DNA of 64,000 nucleotides from JABWBJ01 sp036507855. GTDB taxonomy: Bacteria > Gemmatimonadota > Gemmatimonadetes > Gemmatimonadales > Gemmatimonadaceae. The DNA is taken from positions 1 through 64,000 of the forward strand of contig DATCIJ010000013.1 of the NCBI GenBank assembly GCA_036507855.1, read 5' to 3'. The position numbers were made by a program, and so were the translations under genes. This document shows positions 35,083 through 44,064 of this stretch, one piece after another. Each line of letters starts with the position of its first letter. The first letter of the stretch is position 1. The notes beneath the pieces are model-generated. The model worked only from the letters and a program-made list of their open reading frames with translations. It did not search any database and was not told the DNA's origin.

Positions 35083-35190
35083 ACTGGGCAGCGAATGGCG
35101 CGGACGAACAACGCCCGAAATGTCCGATCAATTCTGATGGGATCGCCATGCAGGTGTCTCAGGTCTCACATCTCCCATCTCCCATCCATC
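35051..35190. repeat. GGGAGAT array with inverted ATCTCCC partner after htpX
   Basis: GAGATG/GGGAGAT units at 35051-35081 include the htpX stop codon. After about 79 bp of non-repeat DNA the inverse (TCTCACATCTCCCATCTCCC and on) occupies 35164-35190, ending 6 bp before the next ATG. It uses the same unit as the array at 25281-25398, 10 kb away. Confidence 0.9.
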
Positions 35191-35196
35191 TTCCGG

Positions 35197-38067
35197 ATGC
35201 TAGCGGCGCTCTCACTCGCATCATCGCCGATGCACGGGCAGTACCTCACTCGCCCCCAGATCCCGTGGCGCACCATCACGACCGCGCGCTTCGACATCCA
35301 CTTTCCCGCGGAGATGGAGGAGTGGACGCGCGTCGTGGCGCAGCGGATGGAGTCGGTCGCCGCCGCCGTTGACGCGGTGGTCGGCAACCAACCGGCGTCG
35401 CGCATAACGGTGATCGTCGAGGATCCGTCGAACATCGCCAACGGCTTTGCGCTGCCGTTCATGGAAGGCCCGGTCATCTTCCTCTGGCCCACGCCGCCGT
35501 CGCCGTCGCCGACGTTCGGAGCGCACCGCGGTTGGGGCGAGGCGCTCGCCGTCCACGAGTACGGCCACATCGCGCACCTGACGTTTCCCACTCGAAACCC
35601 ACGCGAGCGACTCCTCTGGAACCTGATGCCGGTGCGGTTGAGCCCAGTGGCGCGGAAGTCACCGGCCTGGGTCATCGAAGGCTACGCGACTCTGATCGAG
35701 GGACAGCTCACGGGGAGCGGCCGGCCCTACTCGAGCGGGCGAGCCTCGGTGCTCCGCCAATGGGCGCTTGAGGGGCGGTTCCCGACGTACGGCCAACTGA
35801 ACGCAACCGGCGCGTTCCTTGGCGGCAACATGCGATATCTCGTCGGTTCAGCTTTCCTCGAGTGGCTGCAGCAGCGAAAGGGAGATTCGAGCCTCGTGCA
35901 TCTCTGGCGACGTCTGAGCGCGCGCCAGGATCGCACGTTTGACGCGGCGTTCGCCGGCGTTTTCGGAGCGACTCCGGCCGACCTGTACGGCGCGTTCAGC
36001 GTCGATGTCATGGAGCGTGCGCTTCAGGTTCGCGCCCGCTTGCGTGAGGCTGGCCTGCGCGAAGGGGAGCTTGTACAGCGGCTGGTCGGAGGCACAGGCG
36101 AGCCGGCCGTCTCGCCCGACGGGAGTCGTCTCGCCATCGCGCTCCGATCGCTGAGCGGCCCATCGCGGCTGGTTGTCTGGTCAACTCGTCCCGATCCCGA
36201 CTCGGCACTTCGTCTGGCGCGTGAACGCATGCTGGAGCGGGATCCCCTGGACGTTGCCCCGTTCGACTCGCTTCCCCGACCGCGGCGGGTCCTGGCGACC
36301 CTGCGTCCGGTGAGCGGTCGCTCGCACGAGCAGCCCCGGTGGATGGCCGACGGCGTGAATGTCCTGGTCGCGCGTGATGAACCGGCGCCTAACGGCGTCA
36401 CCAGGCCGGACCTGTTCATGTGGAATACGCGGTCCGGCGCGGTGCGGCGGGTAACGCGTGGAGCCAGTATCCGGCAGGCCGATCCTTCGCCGGACGGGCG
36501 CGAGGCGGTGGGCGTTCGCTGTCACGCCGGCACGTGCAGCATCGTGGCAATCTCGCTTCAATCGGGAGCGTGGCGGATGCTGGTCGCCGGCAATCCAGAG
36601 CTGGTCTGGCACCGCCCTCGCTACAGCGCGGATGGTTTGCGGATCGTCGCCGGCTACCAGGCCGCCGGACAGTGGGGCGTGGCGGTCATCGAGGCCGCCA
36701 GCGGGTCAGTACAACGGCTGACCACAGGCGACGGTGTCTCGCGGTATTCACCGGTCTTCACCCCGAGCGGTGGCGAGTTGCTGGTGGTTAGTGAGCTCGG
36801 TGGAATCGCGAATCTGCAGGTCGTTCCGATCGACGGCGGCCCGCCGCGTTCATTGACTCGAGTGACCGGTGCCGTGCTGGCTCCCGAGGTGAGTCGCGCG
36901 GACGGCAGCATCTGGTTCCTGTCGATGCGAAGCGGTGGGTATGATCTCCGGCGGTTGGCGACGCCTGACGAGAGCGTGGCCGGCGACGTTGTGGCGATTC
37001 AGGGACCACTGGCGCCCGCCGCTCCACCCACGCTCTCGATGGCGGGCCTCCCGGCGTGGACGGATACCGTTTCGACGACAAGTCGCGACTACGGTCTCGG
37101 CCCCCGCCGGTGGCGACTGCTCCCCGGCGGCACGGCCGGGCCGGACGGACACGCGGCGACGCTGATGGCTGCCAACATCGATCCGATCGGGCGGCTGAGC
37201 ATCGTCACCCAGGGCGTCTTCGGGTCGCGCGGCACATGGCGGGGCGGATCCGCGTCGGCGGCGCTTCGACGAACGCAACTTGGAATCGACGCCTCCGCCT
37301 GGTACGTCGAGCACGAACCATCGCGCGCTCGCGACCACCTGGCCCCGTCTCCGGCCGATGTCCGCTACGGAGGCGTTGGCCTTCAGGGGCGCTTGTCCGC
37401 GGAGGGCAGCAACTCCGCCTGGCTCCTTCGCGCGGCGGTGAGTGCGGGCCAAGCGCAGAATGCGTTGCTGAACGGGGCGAGTCGTATGTCCGCGTTCGGC
37501 GAAGCACGGGCGCGATTTTCGATGTCTTTCGGGCGTGTCACCATGAGCGCGGTCGGTGGTCTCTTCGCTGAAACGGGGAACACCGATGACGAGAGCTGGC
37601 AACGCACGATCGGCACGGGAACCCTGGCCATCGGCACGTCACGACATCACGTGCGCGGGGACTGGCTGCGCGGGTCCGTCACGGCGCCGTCGCTGGCGGG
37701 CAGCGGCAGAGCGCTCGAGCAATTCGTGATTGGCGGAGCGGCCAACCCGCTGGTCGACCCCGCCTTCCTCTCGCAGCGGATCGCGCAGCCGTCCGTTCCC
37801 GCCGGATTCGCCACCGGGCGGACGGTTCAGCTGTTTCGTGGAACCCTGGGCGGGGCGCCCTGGGAGCCGTATTTCGTCTGGGTCGCGGCCGGGGAATCGT
37901 TCGATGAGGTCAAGCGGATCGCCGGCGTGGAGCGCGTCTTCGCGATCGCATCGCTGGGATTCGCCCGGTTACCGGGCATCCGGGCGCGCGCCGGAGCGTC
38001 CTGGTCACTGGACGAACCCTATGAGCACCGCGCGCGCGCCTACGCGAGCCTGACGTTCACACCCTGA
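35197..38067 (+). CDS. Exported metallopeptidase with beta-propeller domain
   Basis: 956 residues from ATG 35197 (MLAALSLASSPMHGQYLTRP), which gives a short signal peptide. The earlier in-frame ATG at 35095 would translate the repeat array and is rejected. The peptidase domain carries ALAVHEYGHIAHLTFP (HExxH) near residue 115 and WVIEGYATLIEG with the third-ligand Glu. A TolB-like propeller follows (PDGSRLAIALRS, SPDGREAVGVRC, YSADGLRIVAGYQ), and the C-terminal 250 residues look like an outer-membrane beta-barrel (alternating strands, ending YASLTFTP). It probably acts on surface or periplasmic proteins. It ends 2 bp from the convergent lipoprotein gene. Confidence 0.8.
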   Translation: MLAALSLASSPMHGQYLTRPQIPWRTITTARFDIHFPAEMEEWTRVVAQRMESVAAAVDAVVGNQPASRITVIVEDPSNIANGFALPFMEGPVIFLWPTPPSPSPTFGAHRGWGEALAVHEYGHIAHLTFPTRNPRERLLWNLMPVRLSPVARKSPAWVIEGYATLIEGQLTGSGRPYSSGRASVLRQWALEGRFPTYGQLNATGAFLGGNMRYLVGSAFLEWLQQRKGDSSLVHLWRRLSARQDRTFDAAFAGVFGATPADLYGAFSVDVMERALQVRARLREAGLREGELVQRLVGGTGEPAVSPDGSRLAIALRSLSGPSRLVVWSTRPDPDSALRLARERMLERDPLDVAPFDSLPRPRRVLATLRPVSGRSHEQPRWMADGVNVLVARDEPAPNGVTRPDLFMWNTRSGAVRRVTRGASIRQADPSPDGREAVGVRCHAGTCSIVAISLQSGAWRMLVAGNPELVWHRPRYSADGLRIVAGYQAAGQWGVAVIEAASGSVQRLTTGDGVSRYSPVFTPSGGELLVVSELGGIANLQVVPIDGGPPRSLTRVTGAVLAPEVSRADGSIWFLSMRSGGYDLRRLATPDESVAGDVVAIQGPLAPAAPPTLSMAGLPAWTDTVSTTSRDYGLGPRRWRLLPGGTAGPDGHAATLMAANIDPIGRLSIVTQGVFGSRGTWRGGSASAALRRTQLGIDASAWYVEHEPSRARDHLAPSPADVRYGGVGLQGRLSAEGSNSAWLLRAAVSAGQAQNALLNGASRMSAFGEARARFSMSFGRVTMSAVGGLFAETGNTDDESWQRTIGTGTLAIGTSRHHVRGDWLRGSVTAPSLAGSGRALEQFVIGGAANPLVDPAFLSQRIAQPSVPAGFATGRTVQLFRGTLGGAPWEPYFVWVAAGESFDEVKRIAGVERVFAIASLGFARLPGIRARAGASWSLDEPYEHRARAYASLTFTP

Positions 38068-38069
38068 CG

Positions 38070-39401
38070 TTACGGAACTCGAATGGCCCTGAGCAGCAGT
38101 GTGATTGGCGCCTTGCCCGGCTTGGTGTATCCCTGCTGACGCGCGATGAAGCCGCCCGTCCCGGTCACCTTGAGCTGATAGTTGCCGGTGATGTTGGGAT
38201 CGAACGAATTCGCGAGAATGAAGTACTGGGATCCCGCCAGCAGCGTGAAGACAATCCGCGAATTCGTGTCCACTGGATCGTTCGGATCTGCTGGATCGTC
38301 GGGGTCGACGTCATCATTGAACGTCCGCTGCACGAGAGTCGCGTTCGGCAGGAGTTCGAGCAGGATCAGGTACGTGTCGAACGACGCGGTGAGGTCGATC
38401 TGCACACCGGTCGCTGCGGTGACCGAGATGGCATAGCCATCCGCATACGTATCATCGGTCAGTTTGCAGTCCGTCGTCGCCAGGCTGCCGTTGACGGTCT
38501 CGCCGACCGCAATCGGCGGAGCGAGCGCCGTCGAGCAGGGTCCGAACACGCGTATGGTAGCCGCCGCCGATTTGCCATCGGCACTGGCTGTGACTGTCGT
38601 GACGCCGTCGCTGATGCCGGTCACGAGTCCTGTTCCACTGACCGAGGCCACGGTGGGACTCGCCGATGCCCAACTCAGGGTTCGGTCGGTGACGATGTTG
38701 TTGTTGACGTCGCGAACCGTCGGCGTGAGCTGGACCGTCTCCCCAACGAGCAGCGTGTCGCTGCTGGGCGCCACGACGATGCTCGCGATGGGTTCTGGGA
38801 TCACCGTGATGGTCGCTATCCCGCTCCTGGCGCCGCTGGCGGCGGTGATGGTCGCGGTGCCGATGGCATTCGCAGTGACGAGGCCGCCTGACGACACCGA
38901 GGCGACGCTCGCGGCTGACGACGACCAGGCGATGGGTTCACCAGGGAGAACGTTCCCGAGGGCGTCCTTCGCCGCCGCACTGAGTTGAACGGTCTCACCG
39001 ACCCTTGGTGAGGCAGATGATGGGGTGATCTCGACGGTAGCCACGCCCGCTGGCAAGACCGTGATGGTTGAGATCCCGCTCTTGTTGCCGCTGGCTGCCG
39101 TGATGATCGCCGTGCCAGCGCCATTCGCCGTGACCCGCCCCGACGACGACACCGAGGCAACGCCGGCGGCCGACGACGACCATGCGAGCGGTAGACCGGA
39201 GAGGAGGTTCCCTGCCTCGTCCTTTACAGCGGCGCTGAGCTGCACATTCTCGCCAACGATGCGCGTGGCCGACGCCGGCGTGACTTCGATGGTCGCGACA
39301 GCCGGAGGTTCTGACGAACCGCTGCATGCGGCGATGAACAGGCCGATGAGGAGCCAGCAGCGCGCGTCACACGCGCCCGTCGCCGAAGCAGTCGATCGCA
39401 C
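38070..39401 (-). CDS. Lipoprotein with three bacterial Ig-like (BIG2) domains
   Basis: 443 residues from GTG 39401 (ribosome site GTGAGGAC). The lipobox is LIGLFIAACSG, so Cys is lipidated. Three tandem BIG2 domains follow (VATIEVTPASATRIVGENVQ, VATVEITPSSASPRVGETVQ, IASIVVAPSSDTLLVGETVQ), each with WSSSAA/WASASP and V(T/S)A tail motifs. The C-terminal 150 residues form a different beta domain with acidic VDPDDPADPNDPVD, possibly calcium-binding. It is a likely cell-surface adhesin or matrix protein. The first two domains are close at the DNA level, a site for recombination. Confidence 0.85.
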   Translation of the reverse strand: MRSTASATGACDARCWLLIGLFIAACSGSSEPPAVATIEVTPASATRIVGENVQLSAAVKDEAGNLLSGLPLAWSSSAAGVASVSSSGRVTANGAGTAIITAASGNKSGISTITVLPAGVATVEITPSSASPRVGETVQLSAAAKDALGNVLPGEPIAWSSSAASVASVSSGGLVTANAIGTATITAASGARSGIATITVIPEPIASIVVAPSSDTLLVGETVQLTPTVRDVNNNIVTDRTLSWASASPTVASVSGTGLVTGISDGVTTVTASADGKSAAATIRVFGPCSTALAPPIAVGETVNGSLATTDCKLTDDTYADGYAISVTAATGVQIDLTASFDTYLILLELLPNATLVQRTFNDDVDPDDPADPNDPVDTNSRIVFTLLAGSQYFILANSFDPNITGNYQLKVTGTGGFIARQQGYTKPGKAPITLLLRAIRVP

Positions 39402-39660
39402 AAGGTCCTCACCGCTGATGTGAATCCGGCTTCGCGACCGGACAATCATGGCCGCCTGAACTCCGTCTACCCGGCAGTCTATCGCCCCGGTGACTGCTGG
39501 GCCACCAAGGTTGTGCCTCTGTCTGCGGCCAGTCCCTACACGCCTCATCTGTCAAGCGTTCCGTCGTCCGCGGGGCGTGTCGCGGTAACCGGCTCCACAG
39601 CCCGTCGACAGCTCCCCGCTCCGTGCGGGTTTCCTCGACGGTCCGTGTGGGTGTTTTCCC

Positions 39661-39689
39661 TTGAATAAGCGACGCGCGGTAATCACTAT
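39661..39689 (+). promoter_or_regulatory. Promoter for pnt operon
   Basis: TTGAAT (39661-39666), 17 bp, CACTAT (39684-39689), then ribosome site CCGGAGAAGAACGGCCC before the ATG at 39722. The 320-bp divergent interval 39402-39721 holds this promoter at its right end. The rest (39402-39660) has no convincing ORF or repeat that I can see. Confidence 0.6.
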
Positions 39690-39721
39690 CCGCGAGCTTT
39701 TTCCCCGGAGAAGAACGGCCC

Positions 39722-40810
39722 ATGCGAATTGGAGTCCCGCGAGAAGCGACCACCGGCGAACGCCGAGTCGCCCTTTCGCCCGATAGCGTGGCGCGCCTGG
39801 TCAAGTCGGGCGTGGAGGTGACGGTCGAGCGTGGAGCCGGCGTGCAGGCCAACTTCCCCGACGACCTCTATGTGAAGGCAGGTGCCACCCTCGGCGACGC
39901 GTGGAGCGCTGGGGTGGTGGTGAAAGTTCAGAAGCCCTCCGCTGAAGAAGCCCAGCAGTTGGCGAGTGGCACCCTGCTCATTTCGCTTCTCCCCACGGCA
40001 ACCAGTGCCGACCTGCTGGACGCATTGGCCAAGGGCGGCGTGTCGGCGCTTGGCCTCGAGCGCGTGCCGCGCATCACGCGCGCGCAGTCCATGGACATCC
40101 TGTCATCGCAGGCGACGATCTCGGGCTACAAGGCCGTGTTGATCGGGGCGGCCGAGATGGGGAAGATTCTCCCGATGCTGACGACGGCGGCCGGGAACAT
40201 CCCCCCGGCCAAAGCGTTCGTGTTGGGAGCAGGCGTCGCCGGACTGATGGCCATTGCCACAGCGCGCCGATTGGGCGCAGTGGTTTCAGGATTCGACATT
40301 CGCGCTGCTGCCCGCGAACAGGTGCTGTCGCTGGGGGCGACGTTTGTCGGTCCCGAGCCGTCGTCCGACGCGGAAGCCGCGGGTGGCTACGCGCGCGCCC
40401 AGACCGAGGAAGAACAGCGTCGCACGATGGACGCGATGGCGACGCATCTGAAAGATCAGGACCTCGTGATCACGACGGCGCAGATTCCCGGCCGCGCCGC
40501 ACCGCGCCTCATCACGGCAGCCATGGTGGCCACCATGAGGCCCGGCGCTGTCATCGTCGATCTGGCTGCCGAGACCGGGGGGAACTGCGAGGTGACGCGC
40601 GCTGGCGAGACCATCGTGCAGAACGGCGTCTCCGTCATCGGCGCCGTGAACCTCCCCAGTTCGGTCCCGCATCACGCCAGCCTGATGTTCAGCAAGAATG
40701 TCTTCACGCTGCTGCAGCATCTCATCAAGGACGGAAACATCACCCTCAAGCTCGAGGATGAAATCACCGGTCCGATGTGTCTCGTTCACGCCGGAGTCGT
40801 GAGACCGTGA
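39722..40810 (+). CDS. pntA: NAD(P) transhydrogenase subunit alpha part 1
   Basis: 362 residues. MRIGVPREATTGERRVALSP is the alanine-dehydrogenase/PNT N-terminal signature. RITRAQSMDILSSQATISGY is conserved, and the NAD-binding Rossmann motif is VLGAGVAGLMAIATA. This is the soluble NAD(H) domain dI of the split three-gene transhydrogenase; its membrane part is the next gene. The complex uses the proton gradient to make NADPH. Confidence 0.96.
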   Translation: MRIGVPREATTGERRVALSPDSVARLVKSGVEVTVERGAGVQANFPDDLYVKAGATLGDAWSAGVVVKVQKPSAEEAQQLASGTLLISLLPTATSADLLDALAKGGVSALGLERVPRITRAQSMDILSSQATISGYKAVLIGAAEMGKILPMLTTAAGNIPPAKAFVLGAGVAGLMAIATARRLGAVVSGFDIRAAAREQVLSLGATFVGPEPSSDAEAAGGYARAQTEEEQRRTMDAMATHLKDQDLVITTAQIPGRAAPRLITAAMVATMRPGAVIVDLAAETGGNCEVTRAGETIVQNGVSVIGAVNLPSSVPHHASLMFSKNVFTLLQHLIKDGNITLKLEDEITGPMCLVHAGVVRP

Positions 40811-40828
40811 GCCTCTCCGACGGCTCGC

Positions 40829-40852
40829 CTCCCATCTCCCATCTCTCATCTC
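40829..40852. repeat. ATCTCCC-type array directly before pntAB start
   Basis: CTCCCATCTCCCATCTCTCA and TCTC run right up to the ATG at 40853. Only the start-side arm is present; no G-rich partner follows the preceding stop. It occupies the position of the Shine-Dalgarno sequence. Confidence 0.8.
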
Positions 40853-41143
40853 ATGTCTGAGTCACTGATTGGCGGCCTGGTGATCTTCGTCCTCGCGACA
40901 TTCCTCGGCGCGGCGCTCATCGGTCGCGTGCCGCCCACGCTGCATACGCCGCTCATGTCTGGGGCGAACGCCATCTCCGGCATTACCATCGTCGGATCTC
41001 TTCTCATCGCCGGCGCCGGCCTGGGATGGATCTCGACGGTTCTCGGTTTCCTGGCCGTCGTCTTCGCCATGATCAACGTCATTGGCGGGTACGTCGTGAC
41101 TGGCCGCATGCTCCTCATGTTCAAGAAGGAGGAGAAGCGATGA
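40853..41143 (+). CDS. pntAB: NAD(P) transhydrogenase subunit alpha part 2
   Basis: 96 residues with three membrane helices (LIGGLVIFVLATFLGAALIG, ISGITIVGSLLIAGAGLGWI, VLGFLAVVFAMINVIGGYVV). The motif TPLMSGANAISGIT is diagnostic for the dII part of PntA. Its stop overlaps the pntB start as ATGA. No Shine-Dalgarno sequence precedes the ATG; the ATCTCCC array is there instead. Confidence 0.95.
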   Translation: MSESLIGGLVIFVLATFLGAALIGRVPPTLHTPLMSGANAISGITIVGSLLIAGAGLGWISTVLGFLAVVFAMINVIGGYVVTGRMLLMFKKEEKR

Positions 41144-42531
41144 GCCGCGCGACGGAGCAACTCGTCTACCTCGTTGCCGCGGTCCTCTTCATCATCGGCC
41201 TGCAGCGCCTGCAAAGCCCGGCGACGGCGCGGGGGGGAAACGCCCTCTCGGGCGTGGGCATGCTCATCGCCATCGTCGCGACGCTGCTGGTCGGTAACAT
41301 CATCTCCCCGACAGTGATCGCCGCGGGCCTGCTGGTCGGCTCTGGCATCGGATACTGGATGGCGCGCACGGTCAGGATGACATCCATGCCCCAGATGGTG
41401 GCGCTTTTGAACGGGTCCGGCGGCGCGGCCTCGCTCCTCGTCGGTGGCGCCGAGTTTCTCAAATCGGAACTGGTTGGCGAGCAGATCCCGATCGACACGG
41501 GGATCACGATCCAGCTGACGCTCCTGATTGGCGCGGTGACTTTGACCGGCAGCATCATCGCCTGGGCGAAGCTGCAGGAGGTCATGACCGGGAAGCCCAT
41601 CGTGTTCCCTGGCCAGAAGACCGTCAGCGCCCTGCTCTTCCTGGCCGTCGTCGGACTTTCGGTCTACCAGCTGATGACGGTCGACGCCTTGCTGTGGCCG
41701 TTCTACGCGGTCTGCGTGATCAGCCTCTTGCTCGGCGTCCTGCTCGTCATTCCGATCGGCGGCGCGGACATGCCGGTGGTGATCTCGCTGTTGAACTCGT
41801 ACTCGGGCATTGCCGCCGCGATGACCGGCTTCGTGATCGACAACAGCGTGCTGATCATCGCTGGCGCGCTCGTTGGATCGTCCGGCATCATCCTGTCGAA
41901 GATCATGTGCAAGGCGATGAACCGGTCGCTGGCCAACGTCCTGTTCGGCGCGTTCGGGGCTGCCGGCCCGAAGGGATCAGCGAAAAGCGCGGCGGGCCTG
42001 TCAGTCCGTTCAGTGACTCCGGAGGACGCCGCGATCCAGCTCGCCTATGCGCAGAACGTCGTGGTCATCCCCGGCTACGGGATGGCAGTCGCGCAGGCGC
42101 AGCACGCGGTCCGCGAAATTCAGGAGCTGATCGAAAAGCGCGGCGGCGAGGTGAAGTACGCGATTCACCCTGTGGCGGGACGAATGCCGGGGCACATGAA
42201 CGTGCTGCTGGCCGAGGCGAACGTGCCGTACGACAAGCTGCGTGAGATGGACGACATCAATCCGGAGATGGATCGCTGCGACGTGGCCGTGGTCATCGGC
42301 GCGAACGACGTCGTGAATCCCGGCGCGCGCACCGATACCTCGAGTCCGATCTACGGCATGCCGATCATCAATGCCGACCATGCGAAGAGCATCATCGTGC
42401 TGAAGCGTTCCATGGCGGCAGGCTTTGCCGGCATCGAGAACGAGCTGTTCTACAACCCGAAGACGTCGATGCTGTTCGGTGATGCGAAGCAGAGCCTCAC
42501 CAAGGTGATTTCCGAGATCAAGCAGCTGTAG
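41140..42531 (+). CDS. pntB: NAD(P) transhydrogenase subunit beta
   Basis: 463 residues from ATG 41140, ribosome site AAGGAGGAGAAGCG. About nine membrane helices (from LVYLVAAVLFIIGLQRLQ on) are followed by the NADP(H)-binding domain: VVIPGYGMAVAQAQHAV, HPVAGRMPGHMNVLLAEA, VVIGANDVVNPGARTD and RSMAAGFAGIENELF. All dIII signatures are intact. It forms the proton-translocating transhydrogenase with the two preceding products. Confidence 0.97.
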   Translation: MSRATEQLVYLVAAVLFIIGLQRLQSPATARGGNALSGVGMLIAIVATLLVGNIISPTVIAAGLLVGSGIGYWMARTVRMTSMPQMVALLNGSGGAASLLVGGAEFLKSELVGEQIPIDTGITIQLTLLIGAVTLTGSIIAWAKLQEVMTGKPIVFPGQKTVSALLFLAVVGLSVYQLMTVDALLWPFYAVCVISLLLGVLLVIPIGGADMPVVISLLNSYSGIAAAMTGFVIDNSVLIIAGALVGSSGIILSKIMCKAMNRSLANVLFGAFGAAGPKGSAKSAAGLSVRSVTPEDAAIQLAYAQNVVVIPGYGMAVAQAQHAVREIQELIEKRGGEVKYAIHPVAGRMPGHMNVLLAEANVPYDKLREMDDINPEMDRCDVAVVIGANDVVNPGARTDTSSPIYGMPIINADHAKSIIVLKRSMAAGFAGIENELFYNPKTSMLFGDAKQSLTKVISEIKQL

Positions 42532-42538
42532 GCATGTC

Positions 42539-44041
42539 GTGAACGAGGCCGTCTTCTTCCAGATCGAGGCGGCTCGCGCCTCAACGACGGACCCCGTTTC
42601 ACAGCTGATCGTGGCGGCGATTCTGGTGGGCGTCTTCACCCTGCTCACCATTGAGGCCGCGCACCGCGTGGTGGTGGTGCTCGGAGCCGTCGCGGTGCTG
42701 TGGCTCGTCACCTATCTCACGCCGTATCATCTCCTCTCGTTCGAGGGGACGGCGTCCGCGCTCGACCTGAACGTCCTCGTTCTCCTGGCGGGCATGATGG
42801 CGGTCGTCGGCGTGCTGAAGACCACCGGCATCTTCGAGTGGTCGGTGGCGCGTCTGCTCACCCGCGCTCGTGGACGGCCGGTACTCGTCCTCGGGCTCGT
42901 CGCGTGGTTTACCGCCTTGGCATCGGCGTTCCTGGACAACGTGACCACGGTCGTCTTCATGACACCGATGTCTATCGGACTCGCGCGACAGTTGCGCCTC
43001 GCGCCTGCGGCGGTGCTGTTGCCCATGGTCATGGCTTCGAACATCGGCGGCACCGCGACGTTGATTGGTGATCCGCCAAACATCATGATCGGATCCGGCG
43101 CCGGGCTCTCGTTCATCGACTTCATCGAGAACCTCACACCGCCGATCATCGTGATGATGTTCTGGCTGGTGTTCTACAGCGAGCGCTACTACCGTCGCGA
43201 ACTGAAGGAGGCGCGGGAGGGAGAGACAACACCGATCACCGTGCAGCCTCTGGCCGATCTGGATCTCACGCGCTGGATGGCCGTGATCTGCGTGGGGATC
43301 CTGGTCGGCTTCCTGACTCACCATATGACGGGGATGCCCGCGGCCGTGCCGGCGACCATTGGCGCCGCCGCGGCGCTGATCGTCCAGGACCGTCTCTACA
43401 TCCGCCGGAACCATCCCACGCCGTCGGAACGGATCCACGGCGTGCTGTCGGTGACCGAGCGGGACATCGAATGGCCGACACTCGCCTTCTTCGGATTCCT
43501 GTTCATCATCGTCGGCGCGGCCGTGGAAACAGGGCTCATCGGCAACATGGCCAGCGCGCTGCAGAGCGGTATCACGAGTGGATCGCAGGCCCTGGGACTC
43601 TCGCCGGCCGGGACACTCTTCTTCGCAGCCGTCATCATCTGCTGGGTGAGCGGCGTCATGTCGGCGCTGATCGACAACATCCCGTTCGTCGCTGTCGCGA
43701 TTCCGGTGGTGGCGCAGCTGACGGGCGGATTGTCGGGCGAGACCGAGGTGCTATGGTGGGCGCTGTCGTTAGGTGCGTGCCTGGGAGGAAACGCGACGCC
43801 CATCGGCGCTTCGGCCAACGTGACAACCTTGGGGATGGCCGAACGCGAAGGAGCGAGGATCAGTTTCCGCGCCTTCACCCGGTTCGGCGCCGTGGTCGCG
43901 TTCGGGACGCTCGTCATTGCGACGGCCTGGCTGGCCGTGTTCATCTTCGTCGGCAAATCCACCGCCGACTGGTCCGCCGCGGGGCTGGTGGTGGTCCTCT
44001 CCGCCTTGCACATGCTGCGACGGAAGGTGCGTGACTCGTGA
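42539..44041 (+). CDS. ArsB/NhaD-type ion permease
   Basis: 500 residues, about 12 membrane helices, GTG start at 42539 eight bases after pntB. The family motif MVMASNIGGTATLIGDPPNI matches the ArsB/NhaD/citrate-permease superfamily, and SALIDNIPFVAVAIPV and CLGGNATPIGASANV form the second half-repeat. NhaD-like Na+/H+ exchange would fit an operon with a proton-driven transhydrogenase, but the substrate cannot be told from sequence. The last codons and the stop lie inside GTGACTC heptamers, giving the tail KVRDS. It contains a TTA codon in CGTTAGG. Confidence 0.88.
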   Translation: MNEAVFFQIEAARASTTDPVSQLIVAAILVGVFTLLTIEAAHRVVVVLGAVAVLWLVTYLTPYHLLSFEGTASALDLNVLVLLAGMMAVVGVLKTTGIFEWSVARLLTRARGRPVLVLGLVAWFTALASAFLDNVTTVVFMTPMSIGLARQLRLAPAAVLLPMVMASNIGGTATLIGDPPNIMIGSGAGLSFIDFIENLTPPIIVMMFWLVFYSERYYRRELKEAREGETTPITVQPLADLDLTRWMAVICVGILVGFLTHHMTGMPAAVPATIGAAAALIVQDRLYIRRNHPTPSERIHGVLSVTERDIEWPTLAFFGFLFIIVGAAVETGLIGNMASALQSGITSGSQALGLSPAGTLFFAAVIICWVSGVMSALIDNIPFVAVAIPVVAQLTGGLSGETEVLWWALSLGACLGGNATPIGASANVTTLGMAEREGARISFRAFTRFGAVVAFGTLVIATAWLAVFIFVGKSTADWSAAGLVVVLSALHMLRRKVRDS

Positions 44042-44058
44042 CTCGTGACTCGTGGCTC
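44031..44058. repeat. Four GTGACTC heptamers at permease stop codon
   Basis: GTGACTC three times then GTGGCTC (44031-44058), followed by GGCGG. The permease stop TGA (44039-44041) is inside the array. It has the same unit and the same following GGC as the left end of the cassette at 28573-28605. The junction is convergent with the next gene; no inverted arm is present. Confidence 0.9.
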
Positions 44059-44064
44059 GGCGGA

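Noticed and set aside
38750..39350. Recent gene duplication or phage-type repeat inside the Ig-like gene
   Set aside because: The DNA similarity reflects tandem BIG2 domains in one protein, a common architecture, not a separate element.
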